Part shown: positions 53,325-61,728 of the stretch, piece after piece
Position numbering within the stretch: position 1 is the first letter of the stretch
Layout of the letters: each line of letters starts with the position of its first letter
DNA from: an alpha proteobacterium U9-1i
Lineage (GTDB): Bacteria > Pseudomonadota > Alphaproteobacteria > Caulobacterales > Aquidulcibacteraceae
Reading direction: 5' to 3'
Assembly: GCA_000974665.1 (NCBI GenBank)
Contig: BBSY01000002.1
Coordinates: 186,001 to 250,000, forward strand
DNA length: 64,000 nt
Translations under genes and position numbers: made by a program
Notes under the pieces: model-generated
What the model was told of the DNA's origin: nothing
What the model saw: only the letters and a program-made list of their open reading frames with translations
Database searches by the model: none

Positions 53325-54158
53325 CTAAGCAAGGCCTTCTTCGAACAGGAGCGCCTCGAGTTCTCGCCGGTGCACCAGACCTCGTGTGCTGGGGTCGTTT
53401 TGCCAAAGTCGTTTCATGCTTCGAATTTGCGCGGGGATAGGAGTGAAATTTCTCTCGCGCGTGAGCCTCGCGATCTCACGCATCTCGATGCGGCGCTCCT
53501 CCGTGGCAGACAGACTTGGTCCGCGATTGTACACCAATGAGACAAGCGCGCCGAGCGCGGCAGGATGCAACTCGGCACAATTGCGAAACGTGTCTTCGGT
53601 CTTTCCAACGGCATAAGGCAGGAAATCATCGAACTGCGAAAGCGCTTGCGTCCAAGGCACCACAACCGACGTCACGCTTGGCAACGCGGTCTGGGCATCA
53701 GCGCCCTTCAAACCGCAGACGCTCGACAGCGTGGCGATCGTTGTTGGATCAAGCAGGCCTCCCCATTGAGCGCCAAATTCCTGCGGCGAGGCGTACCCCA
53801 AATCATAGCCGATACCGATGGTGACCCCTGATTCCCCGCCTGGACGAACCGGGTTTTGGTAGCGCCTTTCATAGGCACCCTGACTTGACACCTCGCAGGT
53901 GATGATAAGCTCCCGTGCACGCGCGGAGATCGGATTGTCACTAGCACGGCGCCAACTGGACGCCTGACGCGCGCCAACCGGATCGCCCGCCACGCGCTGG
54001 AATCGCTCCCTGACCCCATTGGCTGCCTCAATCGCATCCATATCTCCGGCAAGCTCGGCTAAGGCTCGCGCAAACGCGTCATCTTCTTGTGCCAATGCGC
54101 CTGAGGGCATGAATGCCAGCCCCGCGCCGATCGTCATTAAGAGCTCGCGTCTGTCCAT
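53325..54158 (-). CDS. Exported pesticin-type muramidase (T4-lysozyme-like)
   Basis: A 277-residue protein with a twin-Arg/hydrophobic signal (MDRRELLMTIGAGLAFMPSG). From about residue 85 it shows the pesticin-like muramidase pattern: IITCEVSSQGAYERRYQNPV (Glu), GVTIGIGYDLGYASPQEFGA, then ALGALVSLVYNRGPSLSATE and a C-terminal helix. This lysozyme-like fold cuts peptidoglycan glycan strands. The Glu in TCEVSS is the probable catalytic acid. ATG 54158 follows a G-run. Export fits action on the host's own wall or on competitors; neither is shown. Confidence 0.7.
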   Translation of the reverse strand: MDRRELLMTIGAGLAFMPSGALAQEDDAFARALAELAGDMDAIEAANGVRERFQRVAGDPVGARQASSWRRASDNPISARARELIITCEVSSQGAYERRYQNPVRPGGESGVTIGIGYDLGYASPQEFGAQWGGLLDPTTIATLSSVCGLKGADAQTALPSVTSVVVPWTQALSQFDDFLPYAVGKTEDTFRNCAELHPAALGALVSLVYNRGPSLSATEERRIEMREIARLTRERNFTPIPAQIRSMKRLWQNDPSTRGLVHRRELEALLFEEGLA

Positions 54159-54209
54159 GTGCACCCCCCCTTGAGTGAAGTATATTTGCGCGCCCGACTC
54201 CCAACACCA

Positions 54210-54953
54210 TCAGAACCAATATTCAACAAAGCGGATCGAATCTTCGAGCGCCTCCGCCGGCCGGCCGTCGGGGCGACGAAAGCCCACTTGATGGCCAGCC
54301 TCGATGGCGCGAACGCGCTCATCTGGCCTGCCATGGTGATCGATCGATCCCAAATTGGTGTCGCCTAGCGCATGGAAAGCGCGCCCCGAGTCATACAGGC
54401 GAATTTCAGTAGCCAACGTCTGGAGATGCGCCAGATAGAGGCCCGCAAAGAAATCCGCATTGAGCTCCAGAAGCTTGACTGGTCCTTGACCAGGCGCAAG
54501 CCGGACGTCCATGCCGTTTTGGAATTGAAAGATGTGTGCGAACTCGTGCGCCAACACCGCGACAACCGAGACCCCGCCATCATCGGCGTCAGCCATCAGC
54601 TGACGCATCTGAGTCGCGCCCAAACACACAGTGCCGGTCGTGCCTTCTATGTAGCTTTCCCGAGACGCAAGCGATTGTGGATAGTCGCTGTCGTCATAGA
54701 CGCCCACACCCGGCCGCACGCCAAAAAAATCCCGCACGCGGATAAGTGCACGCCCAAGCGCGCGGTCAAGTGCGGCATCGCCCGTCGTTTGGTCGATCTC
54801 ATCGCCAAGCTGAATATCTTGGAACCGTCTAAATCCGTTCGGCCTCGCTGCACTTCGCACTTGGCATCCCCTTGATCCAGACGCGTGGGCTGTGCCTGGC
54901 GCGGCGCATGCGCAAGCTCCGATCAGAAGAGTTCGGCGATTGAACAGTGTCAT
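54210..54953 (-). CDS. Exported HExxH zinc metalloprotease-like protein
   Basis: A 247-residue protein with a signal (MTLFNRRTLLIGACACAAPG). HEFAH at residues 136-140 gives the zinc ligands and general base; ELNADFFAG at about 163 is the likely third ligand. The surrounding VAVLAHEFAHIFQFQNG matches a metalloprotease active-site helix. GGAGG is six bases before ATG 54953. Substrate unknown. It is divergent from the LuxR regulator at 55183. Confidence 0.75.
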   Translation of the reverse strand: MTLFNRRTLLIGACACAAPGTAHASGSRGCQVRSAARPNGFRRFQDIQLGDEIDQTTGDAALDRALGRALIRVRDFFGVRPGVGVYDDSDYPQSLASRESYIEGTTGTVCLGATQMRQLMADADDGGVSVVAVLAHEFAHIFQFQNGMDVRLAPGQGPVKLLELNADFFAGLYLAHLQTLATEIRLYDSGRAFHALGDTNLGSIDHHGRPDERVRAIEAGHQVGFRRPDGRPAEALEDSIRFVEYWF

Positions 54954-55139
54954 CGATCGCCTCCAGGCCAGCTCAATCGTCACTTGTCAGCGCCGCGATT
55001 GAATTTGTAGCGCCAGCGCCAAGAGTGTGGCGGCTGACCCGGATCGCTTGAGAAGTATCCGCACCTCATCCCTAGCCCCACCCTCTCCCTCTGTGAGGTT
55101 CGTCCGCAGCCTAAGTTACGGCGGGCACAAGTGCGGTCA

Positions 55140-55155
55140 TCATCAATTTTGATGA
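55140..55155. promoter_or_regulatory. 16-bp palindrome TCATCAA-TT-TTGATGA before the LuxR gene
   Basis: Perfect 7-bp half-sites with a TT spacer, in the region between the divergent metalloprotease gene and the LuxR gene. A related half-site (TTTGATGA) occurs at 51989-51996 upstream of the 51247 gene. It is a candidate operator for the LuxR-type regulator. Confidence 0.45.
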
Positions 55156-55182
55156 CGGCGAAGGGCTGGTCGACTAGCGTAG

Positions 55183-56352
55183 GTGGGTCACCCGACCCAT
55201 GGCAAACCGGTCAATCCGGTGCTCGCTCAGGGGCAAACTGCGGAGGGAGGAGTGCCGCTCACGCCGGGAGACAAAGTAGGTCGGGCGCGATCTCTTCTGC
55301 TTGAAGCGATGGTTGACACGACCCGTTGGCCTGCGGCCCTTGAAGCAACGGCCGAAGCATGCGGCGCGCGCGCTGGCCAGCTTATTGCGCTAGATGCGGC
55401 GCATCAACCGACGGGCCATTGGGTTTCAGGAGTGCCAGAGGATTTCCCGAGCCTCCTGGAGACTTACGGATTCGACCCGCTCGCCAATCCGCGCTTCGCC
55501 GCGGGACTTACAGCCCCCATTATGGCGTTGGTGGCTGACCAAGACTACGTCGACGCGGATACTCGGAAGCGCAGCCCCATCTATCAGGACATCTATGAGC
55601 CGTATGATTTGCCGTTCAACTGTCAAGCTGTCCTGCTGCGCGATGAACACGCATTTGTCCGCGCCTCGGTGACACGCTCCGCAAAGCAAGGGCCACTAGA
55701 TAGGCAGGCCTTCAGCACCTTTGGCGCTCTACTGCCTCACCTGCATGCTACGATCCGTGTCCACGCCAATCTTGCGCTGAATGAGCGCAACGCGATTCTG
55801 AATACGTTGGACGCTCTCGATGCAGTCGCCGTTCTGTTGAAAGCAGATGGGCGCGTCTGCGGCATGTCGCGCCCAGCGGCGGCGATGCTCGAGAAAGGCG
55901 ACGTCGCGCGAGTCCGCCGACAGCGAATACAATTTGCGGACGCGAATGACACCAGGGCCTTCGCTACCGCGTTTTCACGCACCCTGCCACCATCAGCCGA
56001 TACAACAAACATCACTAACGCAATATTGCTCTCCTCCAAGCCGCTCTTTGCGGTCGAAGTACATCCACTACCGCGTGGGCATTTGATTGTTGCCAGCTCC
56101 GCGGCCGCTCTTATGATTGTTCGCCCTGCCAACAGGGCTGAACGGCTGCGCATATTGCAGGGAAAGTATCTAATGACCGCGGCGGAAGCTTCTGTTGCGA
56201 CCGCGATCGCCGACGGCTTTACCGTCGATGAAATCGCCAAGCAGCGCAAAGCATCGGTCGCGACTGTCAGATCGCAGCTTCAGACCGTCTTTTCGAAGGC
56301 TGGAGTACGACGGCAGAGCGATCTTGTACGGATGTGGTCCATCAAAACTTGA
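55183..56352 (+). CDS. LuxR-family transcriptional regulator
   Basis: Up to 389 residues. The C-terminal 65 residues hold a LuxR helix-turn-helix: LMTAAEASVATAIADGFTVD, then EIAKQRKASVATVRSQLQTV and FSKAGVRRQSDLVRM. The N-terminal half is a sensor-like domain (GARAGQLIALDAAHQP, YDLPFNCQAVLLRDEHAFVR) of unknown ligand. Two GTG starts are possible: 55183, or 55252 preceded by GGAGG-type sequence. Divergent transcription from the secreted-protein cluster suggests it regulates that cluster. Confidence 0.8.
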   Translation: MGHPTHGKPVNPVLAQGQTAEGGVPLTPGDKVGRARSLLLEAMVDTTRWPAALEATAEACGARAGQLIALDAAHQPTGHWVSGVPEDFPSLLETYGFDPLANPRFAAGLTAPIMALVADQDYVDADTRKRSPIYQDIYEPYDLPFNCQAVLLRDEHAFVRASVTRSAKQGPLDRQAFSTFGALLPHLHATIRVHANLALNERNAILNTLDALDAVAVLLKADGRVCGMSRPAAAMLEKGDVARVRRQRIQFADANDTRAFATAFSRTLPPSADTTNITNAILLSSKPLFAVEVHPLPRGHLIVASSAAALMIVRPANRAERLRILQGKYLMTAAEASVATAIADGFTVDEIAKQRKASVATVRSQLQTVFSKAGVRRQSDLVRMWSIKT

Positions 56353-56530
56353 TGCGATCCGATGAACCGCTTCAAGCGGCCGCGTTCGACCAGAAGCGAA
56401 CGTCGGAGACAACGAGCTAACGGCTCAGAACGGGCGGTTCCACGCCCCTCTGCGCAACTGGTCAACGGCGGAAGTCAAGCCCAAGGCGAGCCACGATCGC
56501 TGAGGCACCACACTTGTCAGGCAGCGAAAC

Positions 56531-57328
56531 TCAGTTGGGATGTTGCTGCTGTTCGGGCGTGGGCGGCGGTAGCGCAGAGACATCGACGGGCAGAGGTTGC
56601 GCAGGAACAGCAACGACTTTTGCTGGCTCAAAAGCCGCGATACGTTTCAGCGCCTCGTTCACTTTGACTAACTGGTCAAACGTCGCGTCTGCGCCTTTGG
56701 AGACAGCGGCCTTCGTATCTGAAATTGCCCTGAAGGATTCGAAGCAATCATTGAGCGCGCCCGAGGTTTTGACTCTCGTCCACCAATCGGCGCTGCGCCA
56801 AACTGAACTCGATATGGAATTGCGCGTGGCACCATGCAGCAATTCAAGCGCTTGCTGCACCTTGGGTTCGACCTGGGTCCACGCCGTGTCGATGAACTCC
56901 TTTTTCGAAGCGGCGTCCTCATAGATGTTGAGCGAACCGTCGTTCTGGAAGAAACCGAGCTGTATGAGCTGATAGCGGCTGATATTGCGAAGTTGGCGCT
57001 TTGACTCTTCGGCGCTGGCAACCAGTTGCGCCTTGATCTCATCGTAAGCGTCCTGCGCCGACGCTGCAGCATCTTCGAGGGAGCGGAGACGTCCGGCAAA
57101 CAATAGCGGGACGAGCACCGCCGCCCATGCTGCGGCGAGAAGGAAGATGAGCTGCGCAAGGATCGTCGCCTGCGCATCGGTGAGTTCATTCCAGTAGGGT
57201 ACAAGCCAGTTGGAGAAATAGAGACCCTGCACGCTCGCATAGATCAGCGCCCCGGTGATCCCCGTGAGGATCAAGGCGAGCAGAATGAGCACCACCGGCG
57301 CACGCCGTTTGAATTTCGTATCCGCCAT
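56531..57328 (-). CDS. Membrane protein with two TM helices and a coiled coil
   Basis: A 265-residue protein. Helices are PVVLILLALILTGITGALIY (about 11-30) and TILAQLIFLLAAAWAAVLVP (about 55-74). A long helical region follows (LRSLEDAAASAQDAYDEIKA, QLVASAEESKRQLRNISRYQ), then a cytoplasmic domain and a Pro-rich tail. GGAGATGGGAT precedes ATG 57328. No family recognised; the two-TM plus coiled-coil layout occurs among SLATT-like and related effectors, but this is only a resemblance. Confidence 0.65.
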   Translation of the reverse strand: MADTKFKRRAPVVLILLALILTGITGALIYASVQGLYFSNWLVPYWNELTDAQATILAQLIFLLAAAWAAVLVPLLFAGRLRSLEDAAASAQDAYDEIKAQLVASAEESKRQLRNISRYQLIQLGFFQNDGSLNIYEDAASKKEFIDTAWTQVEPKVQQALELLHGATRNSISSSVWRSADWWTRVKTSGALNDCFESFRAISDTKAAVSKGADATFDQLVKVNEALKRIAAFEPAKVVAVPAQPLPVDVSALPPPTPEQQQHPN

Positions 57329-57576
57329 ATCCCATCTCCCCTCGCCAGAGGTTAGGTCCGAACCCGCAACGGGCTCAACCGAATTCGGACCGGCCGTCCA
57401 ACGCGCAGTCCCCGCTTGCTAAAGGTGGTCGCACGCGGTCGGGCGCGCGCAAGGGCCAAGCCTTCGGGCGCTGACGCGCGCCCTTGCGCCCGCCCTCTTC
57501 CCGCATGCGCTCGGGGTAAGCGTCGCGGGGACGGCTCGCGGCGCGCCGCCGGCGCATCCCGGCTGGGCTCCCTCCG

Positions 57577-57891
57577 ATGCTCTCTTTTTCTCTTACCGGC
57601 TCGATCGGCTGCGTTCTAACAGCCGCGCCAGACGAACTGACGCTCGCGATCTCTTCGGTACTAGACCGCGATGGCGAGCCGTCGCGCGTGGCCTGGGTTT
57701 TGTGCGCCGCGCGCGATCTAGGGCTCAGAACCAAGATCCTGCAGCATTTGCGCGAAGGCGATCTCGTCAGCATCGAGGGCGAGATCGAACAGCGACGGCG
57801 TCAGGTCGGCGACCTAGCGTTTCATAGCGTAGCCTTCGTCGCACGTTCAATCGAGCGGCTTCCCTCCCCTTCGGAGGGCGACGCGCCGTGA
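57577..57891 (+). CDS. OB-fold single-strand-binding-like protein
   Basis: A 104-residue protein resembling small SSB domains: LSFSLTGSIGCVLTAAPDEL, then SRVAWVLCAARDLGLRTKIL, and GDLVSIEGEIEQRRRQVGDL with VAFVARSIERLPS. This is the five-strand OB pattern of SSB/PriB-type proteins, including the GD-V-IEGE strand. It overlaps the HNH gene by 4 bases (GTGA). Genes of this type accompany plasmids and conjugative elements. Confidence 0.65.
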   Translation: MLSFSLTGSIGCVLTAAPDELTLAISSVLDRDGEPSRVAWVLCAARDLGLRTKILQHLREGDLVSIEGEIEQRRRQVGDLAFHSVAFVARSIERLPSPSEGDAP

Positions 57892-58193
57892 TCCGGCTCT
57901 ATCTCACACAACGCGAGTACGACGCGCTGCTCGAAGCTCAGGGCGGCAAGTGTTGCGTGCGAGGATGCGGCGCGACAGAGGGCCTAATCGCTGAGCACTC
58001 TACGCCCAATGCGCTGAAGCCCGGCAAGCCCGATCAGCTGATGTGCGCGCCCTGCCATAAGGTGAAGACGCTCAAGGATGTCAAAGCGATCGCGAAAGTG
58101 AAGCGGCTCAATGGAAAGACCCTGAGCCAGCATCAGCGCCGCAAGAAGTTTGGATCGAGGTTGAAAGGGCGAGGCTTCGACAAGCGAGAGTGA
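57888..58193 (+). CDS. HNH endonuclease-like protein
   Basis: A 101-residue protein with a GTG start overlapping the OB-fold gene. The zinc/HNH region is KCCVRGCGATEGLIAEHSTP then LMCAPCHKVKTLKDV: two CxxC-type pairs and central histidines, as in small HNH nucleases of mobile elements. Its stop is 14 bases before the second 24-bp palindrome. Nuclease activity is inferred from the motif. Confidence 0.75.
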   Translation: MIRLYLTQREYDALLEAQGGKCCVRGCGATEGLIAEHSTPNALKPGKPDQLMCAPCHKVKTLKDVKAIAKVKRLNGKTLSQHQRRKKFGSRLKGRGFDKRE

Positions 58194-58206
58194 TTTTGGG
58201 TCGCGT

Positions 58207-58230
58207 CAATAGGTCCGATGGGACCTATTG
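58207..58230. promoter_or_regulatory. 24-bp palindrome, copy 2
   Basis: Half-sites CAATAGGTCC and GGACCTATTG around GATG, almost identical to the palindrome upstream of traG (4188-4211). It lies between the HNH gene and the small membrane gene starting at 58264. A shared operator of element genes is the simplest reading. Confidence 0.7.
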
Positions 58231-58263
58231 CTGATTTTCGACAATGGCCGCGTCCTTCCATGC

Positions 58264-58665
58264 ATGACGGGACTGGCGCTTGCTCTTCTCACCTTCATGC
58301 TGGTGTGGCTGTTCTACAAGGTCACAACATATGCGCTCCCGTGTCTTACGGGCTTGATCGTGGCGCGATACGCATTTGAGGTTGGCGCTGGGTGGCTCGG
58401 CGCAATTGTCGTCTGGGGCGTTACTGCGCTCATGGCATTTTGGCTGATGCGTTGGCTCTATGCGTCAGTCACGCAGCCAATCCTGAGGGTCGGGCTTTCG
58501 ATCGCGTTCGTCACGCCGTCCGCCCTGATGAGCTATTTCATCCTGACCAACCTCGGCGCTGGGCACGTGCCGTCCGAACTCTGGAGACAGGCGCTTTGCG
58601 TACTTGGAGCGGGTATCATTGGACTCATGGCTCTTGCGCGATTGGCCGACCCTGATCCGGAGTGA
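58264..58665 (+). CDS. Small membrane protein downstream of palindrome copy 2
   Basis: A 133-residue protein with four membrane segments (TGLALALLTFMLVWLFYKV, LPCLTGLIVARYAFEVGAGW, AIVVWGVTALMAFWLMRWLY, LSIAFVTPSALMSYFILTNL). ATG 58264 is 34 bases after the palindrome; an in-frame TTG at 58228 overlaps it. No family recognised. By position it may be controlled by the same regulator as traG. Confidence 0.65.
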   Translation: MTGLALALLTFMLVWLFYKVTTYALPCLTGLIVARYAFEVGAGWLGAIVVWGVTALMAFWLMRWLYASVTQPILRVGLSIAFVTPSALMSYFILTNLGAGHVPSELWRQALCVLGAGIIGLMALARLADPDPE

Positions 58666-58837
58666 GAGAGTCCGGAGAATCCCCGTTTGAGACACTGGCT
58701 CGATCGCGCCGCTTAACAGACATTAGCTAACCTTTTCGCATTCGGCACGAACTCGCCGTCACCGGACATAGCCGAACGCCATATATTCGGTACCCATGAG
58801 AATGAATTGAAGCGACGCGCATCGTCGGCGTCGGCCT

Positions 58838-59998
58838 TCAAAACCACCGCCAGTCCACCCGTACGCGGCTCAGCCTCGGCCGCCACGAACGGAACGCGGG
58901 ATCTGCCGAGTTGTTGACGGGAGTGTCGAACAGCGCGCGGTCGTGGTCGAGTGAGACGTGATAGCTGCAGGCGCCGAGGCTGCCGGCGCCATTGTGATTC
59001 CAATCGGGACCGCGAGCGGTGTTGTTGTCCTGTTGCTGCACGTCGAAAGGCCCGTCCGCCCCGCGCTCGACGGCGTCGAGACGGTCGCCCATGCCGAGGC
59101 CGTTGGGCAACGCCCAGGTCGAGACCGGGCTGTCGATCTCGACGTAGTAGATGCGCCAGGGATACTCTCCACCACCGGCGAAATTGACGCGGAAGATGCG
59201 TTGCGGATCGTTCGGGTAGACGGCCACCGACAGCGAAAATGAATCATCTTGGGGCAACTCGCGCACATTCCGCGCGCCGAACGCGCGGCGCAGCTCGGCT
59301 GGACTCATGTCTTCACGGAGCAGGTCGCACACCTCCGTAAACGAGCGTCGGGTGTCGACAGGTACGGGCGGCGCCAGCGGGGGGTGCGGGATCGTGTAGC
59401 CCTCGCGCCGCCAGCGCAGGTACAAACCGCTGATCTTCGGCGCGCGCGCCCGCACCGCCGGATCGTCGGAGCGGGTCCAATCAAAGCCTTCTGCGTCGGA
59501 GTCGAATGTGACCGCATAGTCGCAAGCGTCGCCAGCGAGCGCGCCGCCGCCCCAGTCGATTCCGTCATCCGACCTCAAGAACGGCCGCCCGTTTGCACGC
59601 TCCCCCGCGTCTACGCTGTCGCCGATTCTCAGGCCATGCAGCGTCCAGCCCGATGACCACTCCCCCACCGCGCCAAAATCGAAACCCCGCTGTGACAGCG
59701 ATCGGTCGCCGTTGGAGGCGTAGTACAGCGCGCGGCTCGTGCCGGGATTGATATACAAATCGCTGGTTTCGTTGTCATAGGAGACACCGTCGCCCAGCAC
59801 GGCGCGCAGTTCCTCAAGGCTGGCGTCGGGCAGGAGCGCGGCGCAGAGGCCTTCCAGCGAAGTCGGCGCATTTTCCGGCGCCGATGCCGGGGCTTGCTGC
59901 GCATTTGTTTCTTCGCGACCGCCCAACACGCCGCCGATCTGTGCGCAGGCGCTGACAAGACATGCCAACGCAGTTGCCAACGCCAAACGAACCTGCAT
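58838..59998 (-). CDS. Lipoprotein with two tandem similar domains
   Basis: A 386-residue lipoprotein (MQVRLALATALACLVSAC, Cys18). Two similar halves follow (about 45-215 and 220-386). Each has an LC..L helix start (EGLCAALLPDASLEELRAVL and TEVCDLLREDMSPAELRRAF), a strand block (LYINPGTSRALYYAS and VAVYPNDPQRIFRVNFAGG), a GLRIGDSVDAGERANGRPF-like block with its counterpart GLGMGDRLDAVERGADGPF, and a late Cys (GDACDYAVTFD and GACSYHVSLD). This indicates internal duplication. Function unknown. Confidence 0.75.
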   Translation of the reverse strand: MQVRLALATALACLVSACAQIGGVLGGREETNAQQAPASAPENAPTSLEGLCAALLPDASLEELRAVLGDGVSYDNETSDLYINPGTSRALYYASNGDRSLSQRGFDFGAVGEWSSGWTLHGLRIGDSVDAGERANGRPFLRSDDGIDWGGGALAGDACDYAVTFDSDAEGFDWTRSDDPAVRARAPKISGLYLRWRREGYTIPHPPLAPPVPVDTRRSFTEVCDLLREDMSPAELRRAFGARNVRELPQDDSFSLSVAVYPNDPQRIFRVNFAGGGEYPWRIYYVEIDSPVSTWALPNGLGMGDRLDAVERGADGPFDVQQQDNNTARGPDWNHNGAGSLGACSYHVSLDHDRALFDTPVNNSADPAFRSWRPRLSRVRVDWRWF

Positions 59999-60048
59999 TT
60001 GATTTCTCCAATCGCGCGCGCACTCGGCGCGCGAATGCTTCTCTAAGA

Positions 60049-60654
60049 TCAGTCACGACAACCTTCGTCTCCCGCGAGCGAACCCAGGCACTCAAATTGC
60101 CCGTACACGACGAGGACCCAACCAGTGTGATCGTTCTCTCGGGTGACCCGCGCCCAAGTTCCGAGCGTCTCGTTAAGCGCCTCCGGGACGTCCGTCCGGC
60201 GCCAGTCGATCTTGTCCTGGTCTTCGTACTCCACAATGCCGTACTCGCCGCGCAGCCAAACGAGCAACAGAGCCTCTCCCACGTCGTGGACGCTATAGAA
60301 GACTTCTCCTGCCGGGATGTTGGGTGTGTCTTCGCGCATGACGCCGGGTTGCGGAACGAGTCGTGTCTCAACTGTTTCGACGTGGACCCACTCTCCGGGC
60401 GTCAACGTGCCAATCACCGCCACCCTCCGCGATCGCTCTGCAAGCAGCGACGTCGGCTGAACCACGCGCCAGTTTCTGTAGCTGCATCCGCCCTCGCCTT
60501 CACAATCAGGATAAATGTAGACCCCGTCCACTGTGGGCGGCCCCTCCGCCACAGCCGCTTCGACGGGCGCAGCGGCGGTGACATTGCTACCTTGTGAAAC
60601 TGAACACGCGCTCAGAGCCAGAACGGTGGCGAGTACTGCGACGCGAAAAACCAT
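60049..60654 (-). CDS. Lipoprotein with SH3-like tail (second copy)
   Basis: A 201-residue lipoprotein (MVFRVAVLATVLALSAC, Cys17). It shares the plan of the gene at 17385-17981: PPTVDGVYIYPDCEGEGGCS, TLTPGEWVHVETVETRLVPQ, VMREDTPNIPAGEVFYSVHD and a tail FECLGSLAGDEGCRD. The GW-x-FEC spacing differs by a short insertion. GGAG precedes ATG 60654. Function unknown. Confidence 0.75.
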   Translation of the reverse strand: MVFRVAVLATVLALSACSVSQGSNVTAAAPVEAAVAEGPPTVDGVYIYPDCEGEGGCSYRNWRVVQPTSLLAERSRRVAVIGTLTPGEWVHVETVETRLVPQPGVMREDTPNIPAGEVFYSVHDVGEALLLVWLRGEYGIVEYEDQDKIDWRRTDVPEALNETLGTWARVTRENDHTGWVLVVYGQFECLGSLAGDEGCRD

Positions 60655-60792
60655 TGCTTGCTCCACGGACGGCGTTCGACTCGCCAGATCGCATCAACTA
60701 CCCCAGTCCGCCATAGCCCCGTTCACGGCAGCTTCGGGCCAATGAGCCCAGTTCGTGGCTAGTTCAAGCTACTGAGCCACCGCGCGTTGCGG

Positions 60793-61712
60793 CTAGCGGT
60801 ACGGAATCCCGCTTATCACGATCTCGACGTGGCGAAGACCGTGCGCATCCAACATGCGGCGTACTTCAGCCGCGCGCGCGGCCTTATCCCCCTTCGGGCC
60901 GATCACGACTTTCTTGAGGATGCGCGCCGGGCTGAAATCGAATTGGGCGTCGGGATAGGATTGCAGGCCCAGCGCGAAGAATTGGCGCCCGCCGCTGTGG
61001 CGAAGCGCCTCCGGCTTTGAGAGCCCTGGCACACCTCCAAAATGCAGGAAGCGAATCTCTTCCTCCTCGAACCAGCCATCGTGCTTCACGCACACAGCTT
61101 TCACCGCCACAACCACGGCCGCGGCGAGCGCTTCCGGAACCGGCACGGGAAACATGTGCACGCGCGATAGCCGATCGATCACATCCTTCGCGTGAGCGAC
61201 GACGTCTTGCTTCTTCACATAATCCACGCGCGAGGAAAACACATGGAAGCCAAGGTTCGCCGGCTTGATCGCGGACGGTAGAAACGGCGAGCTGTCGGCA
61301 ACGATTCCGACGCCCGCGCAGTCATCGGCGTAGCGGCCCCACATGCTTAGCTTTCCATCGGCGCGGTCCGGTAAGTATTCGCACCACGAAGAGACGTAGG
61401 TGTGCGAGCGCACCATCTCACGCACCACGGGCAGATAGGCGCTATAAGCGGCGCCGCCCTCGATCAAACGCGGGAATTCCGGGATCACCGTATCCAGGAA
61501 GTGATCGCATTCCTGCGTATCGTTGAGATCCAGCAGATTGCCGAACCAGAGTTCGTTGCTCTTCAGAATAGAAGCGAGCTTTCCAGCGATGTGTAGTGGA
61601 TGATCTCCGGCGACCAATCACTGATGCCCATGGCCTCGCACGCACGCTGATATTGCGCGAATGGCATCGTGGCATTGTTCGCCGGCGCTGCTTGTACTCT
61701 CGCGGAAATCAT
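60793..61712 (-). pseudogene. DUF2971-family gene, apparently frameshifted near the 5' end
   Basis: The main frame (60793-61617) encodes ASILKSNELWFGNLLDLNDT, KLSMWGRYADDCAGVGIVAD and FHVFSSRVDYVKKQDVVAHA, the DUF2971 pattern. In another frame, ATG 61712 gives a good N-terminus (MISARVQAAPANNATMPFAQ .. DWSPEIIHYTSLE). The two frames meet at GGAAAG around 61572; one extra A there would restore an intact protein of about 306 residues. It may be a natural pseudogene, a phase-variable run or an assembly error. It lies 16 bases after the MBL-fold gene. Confidence 0.7.
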
Positions 61713-61728
61713 GGAGATGGCCCCTGCC

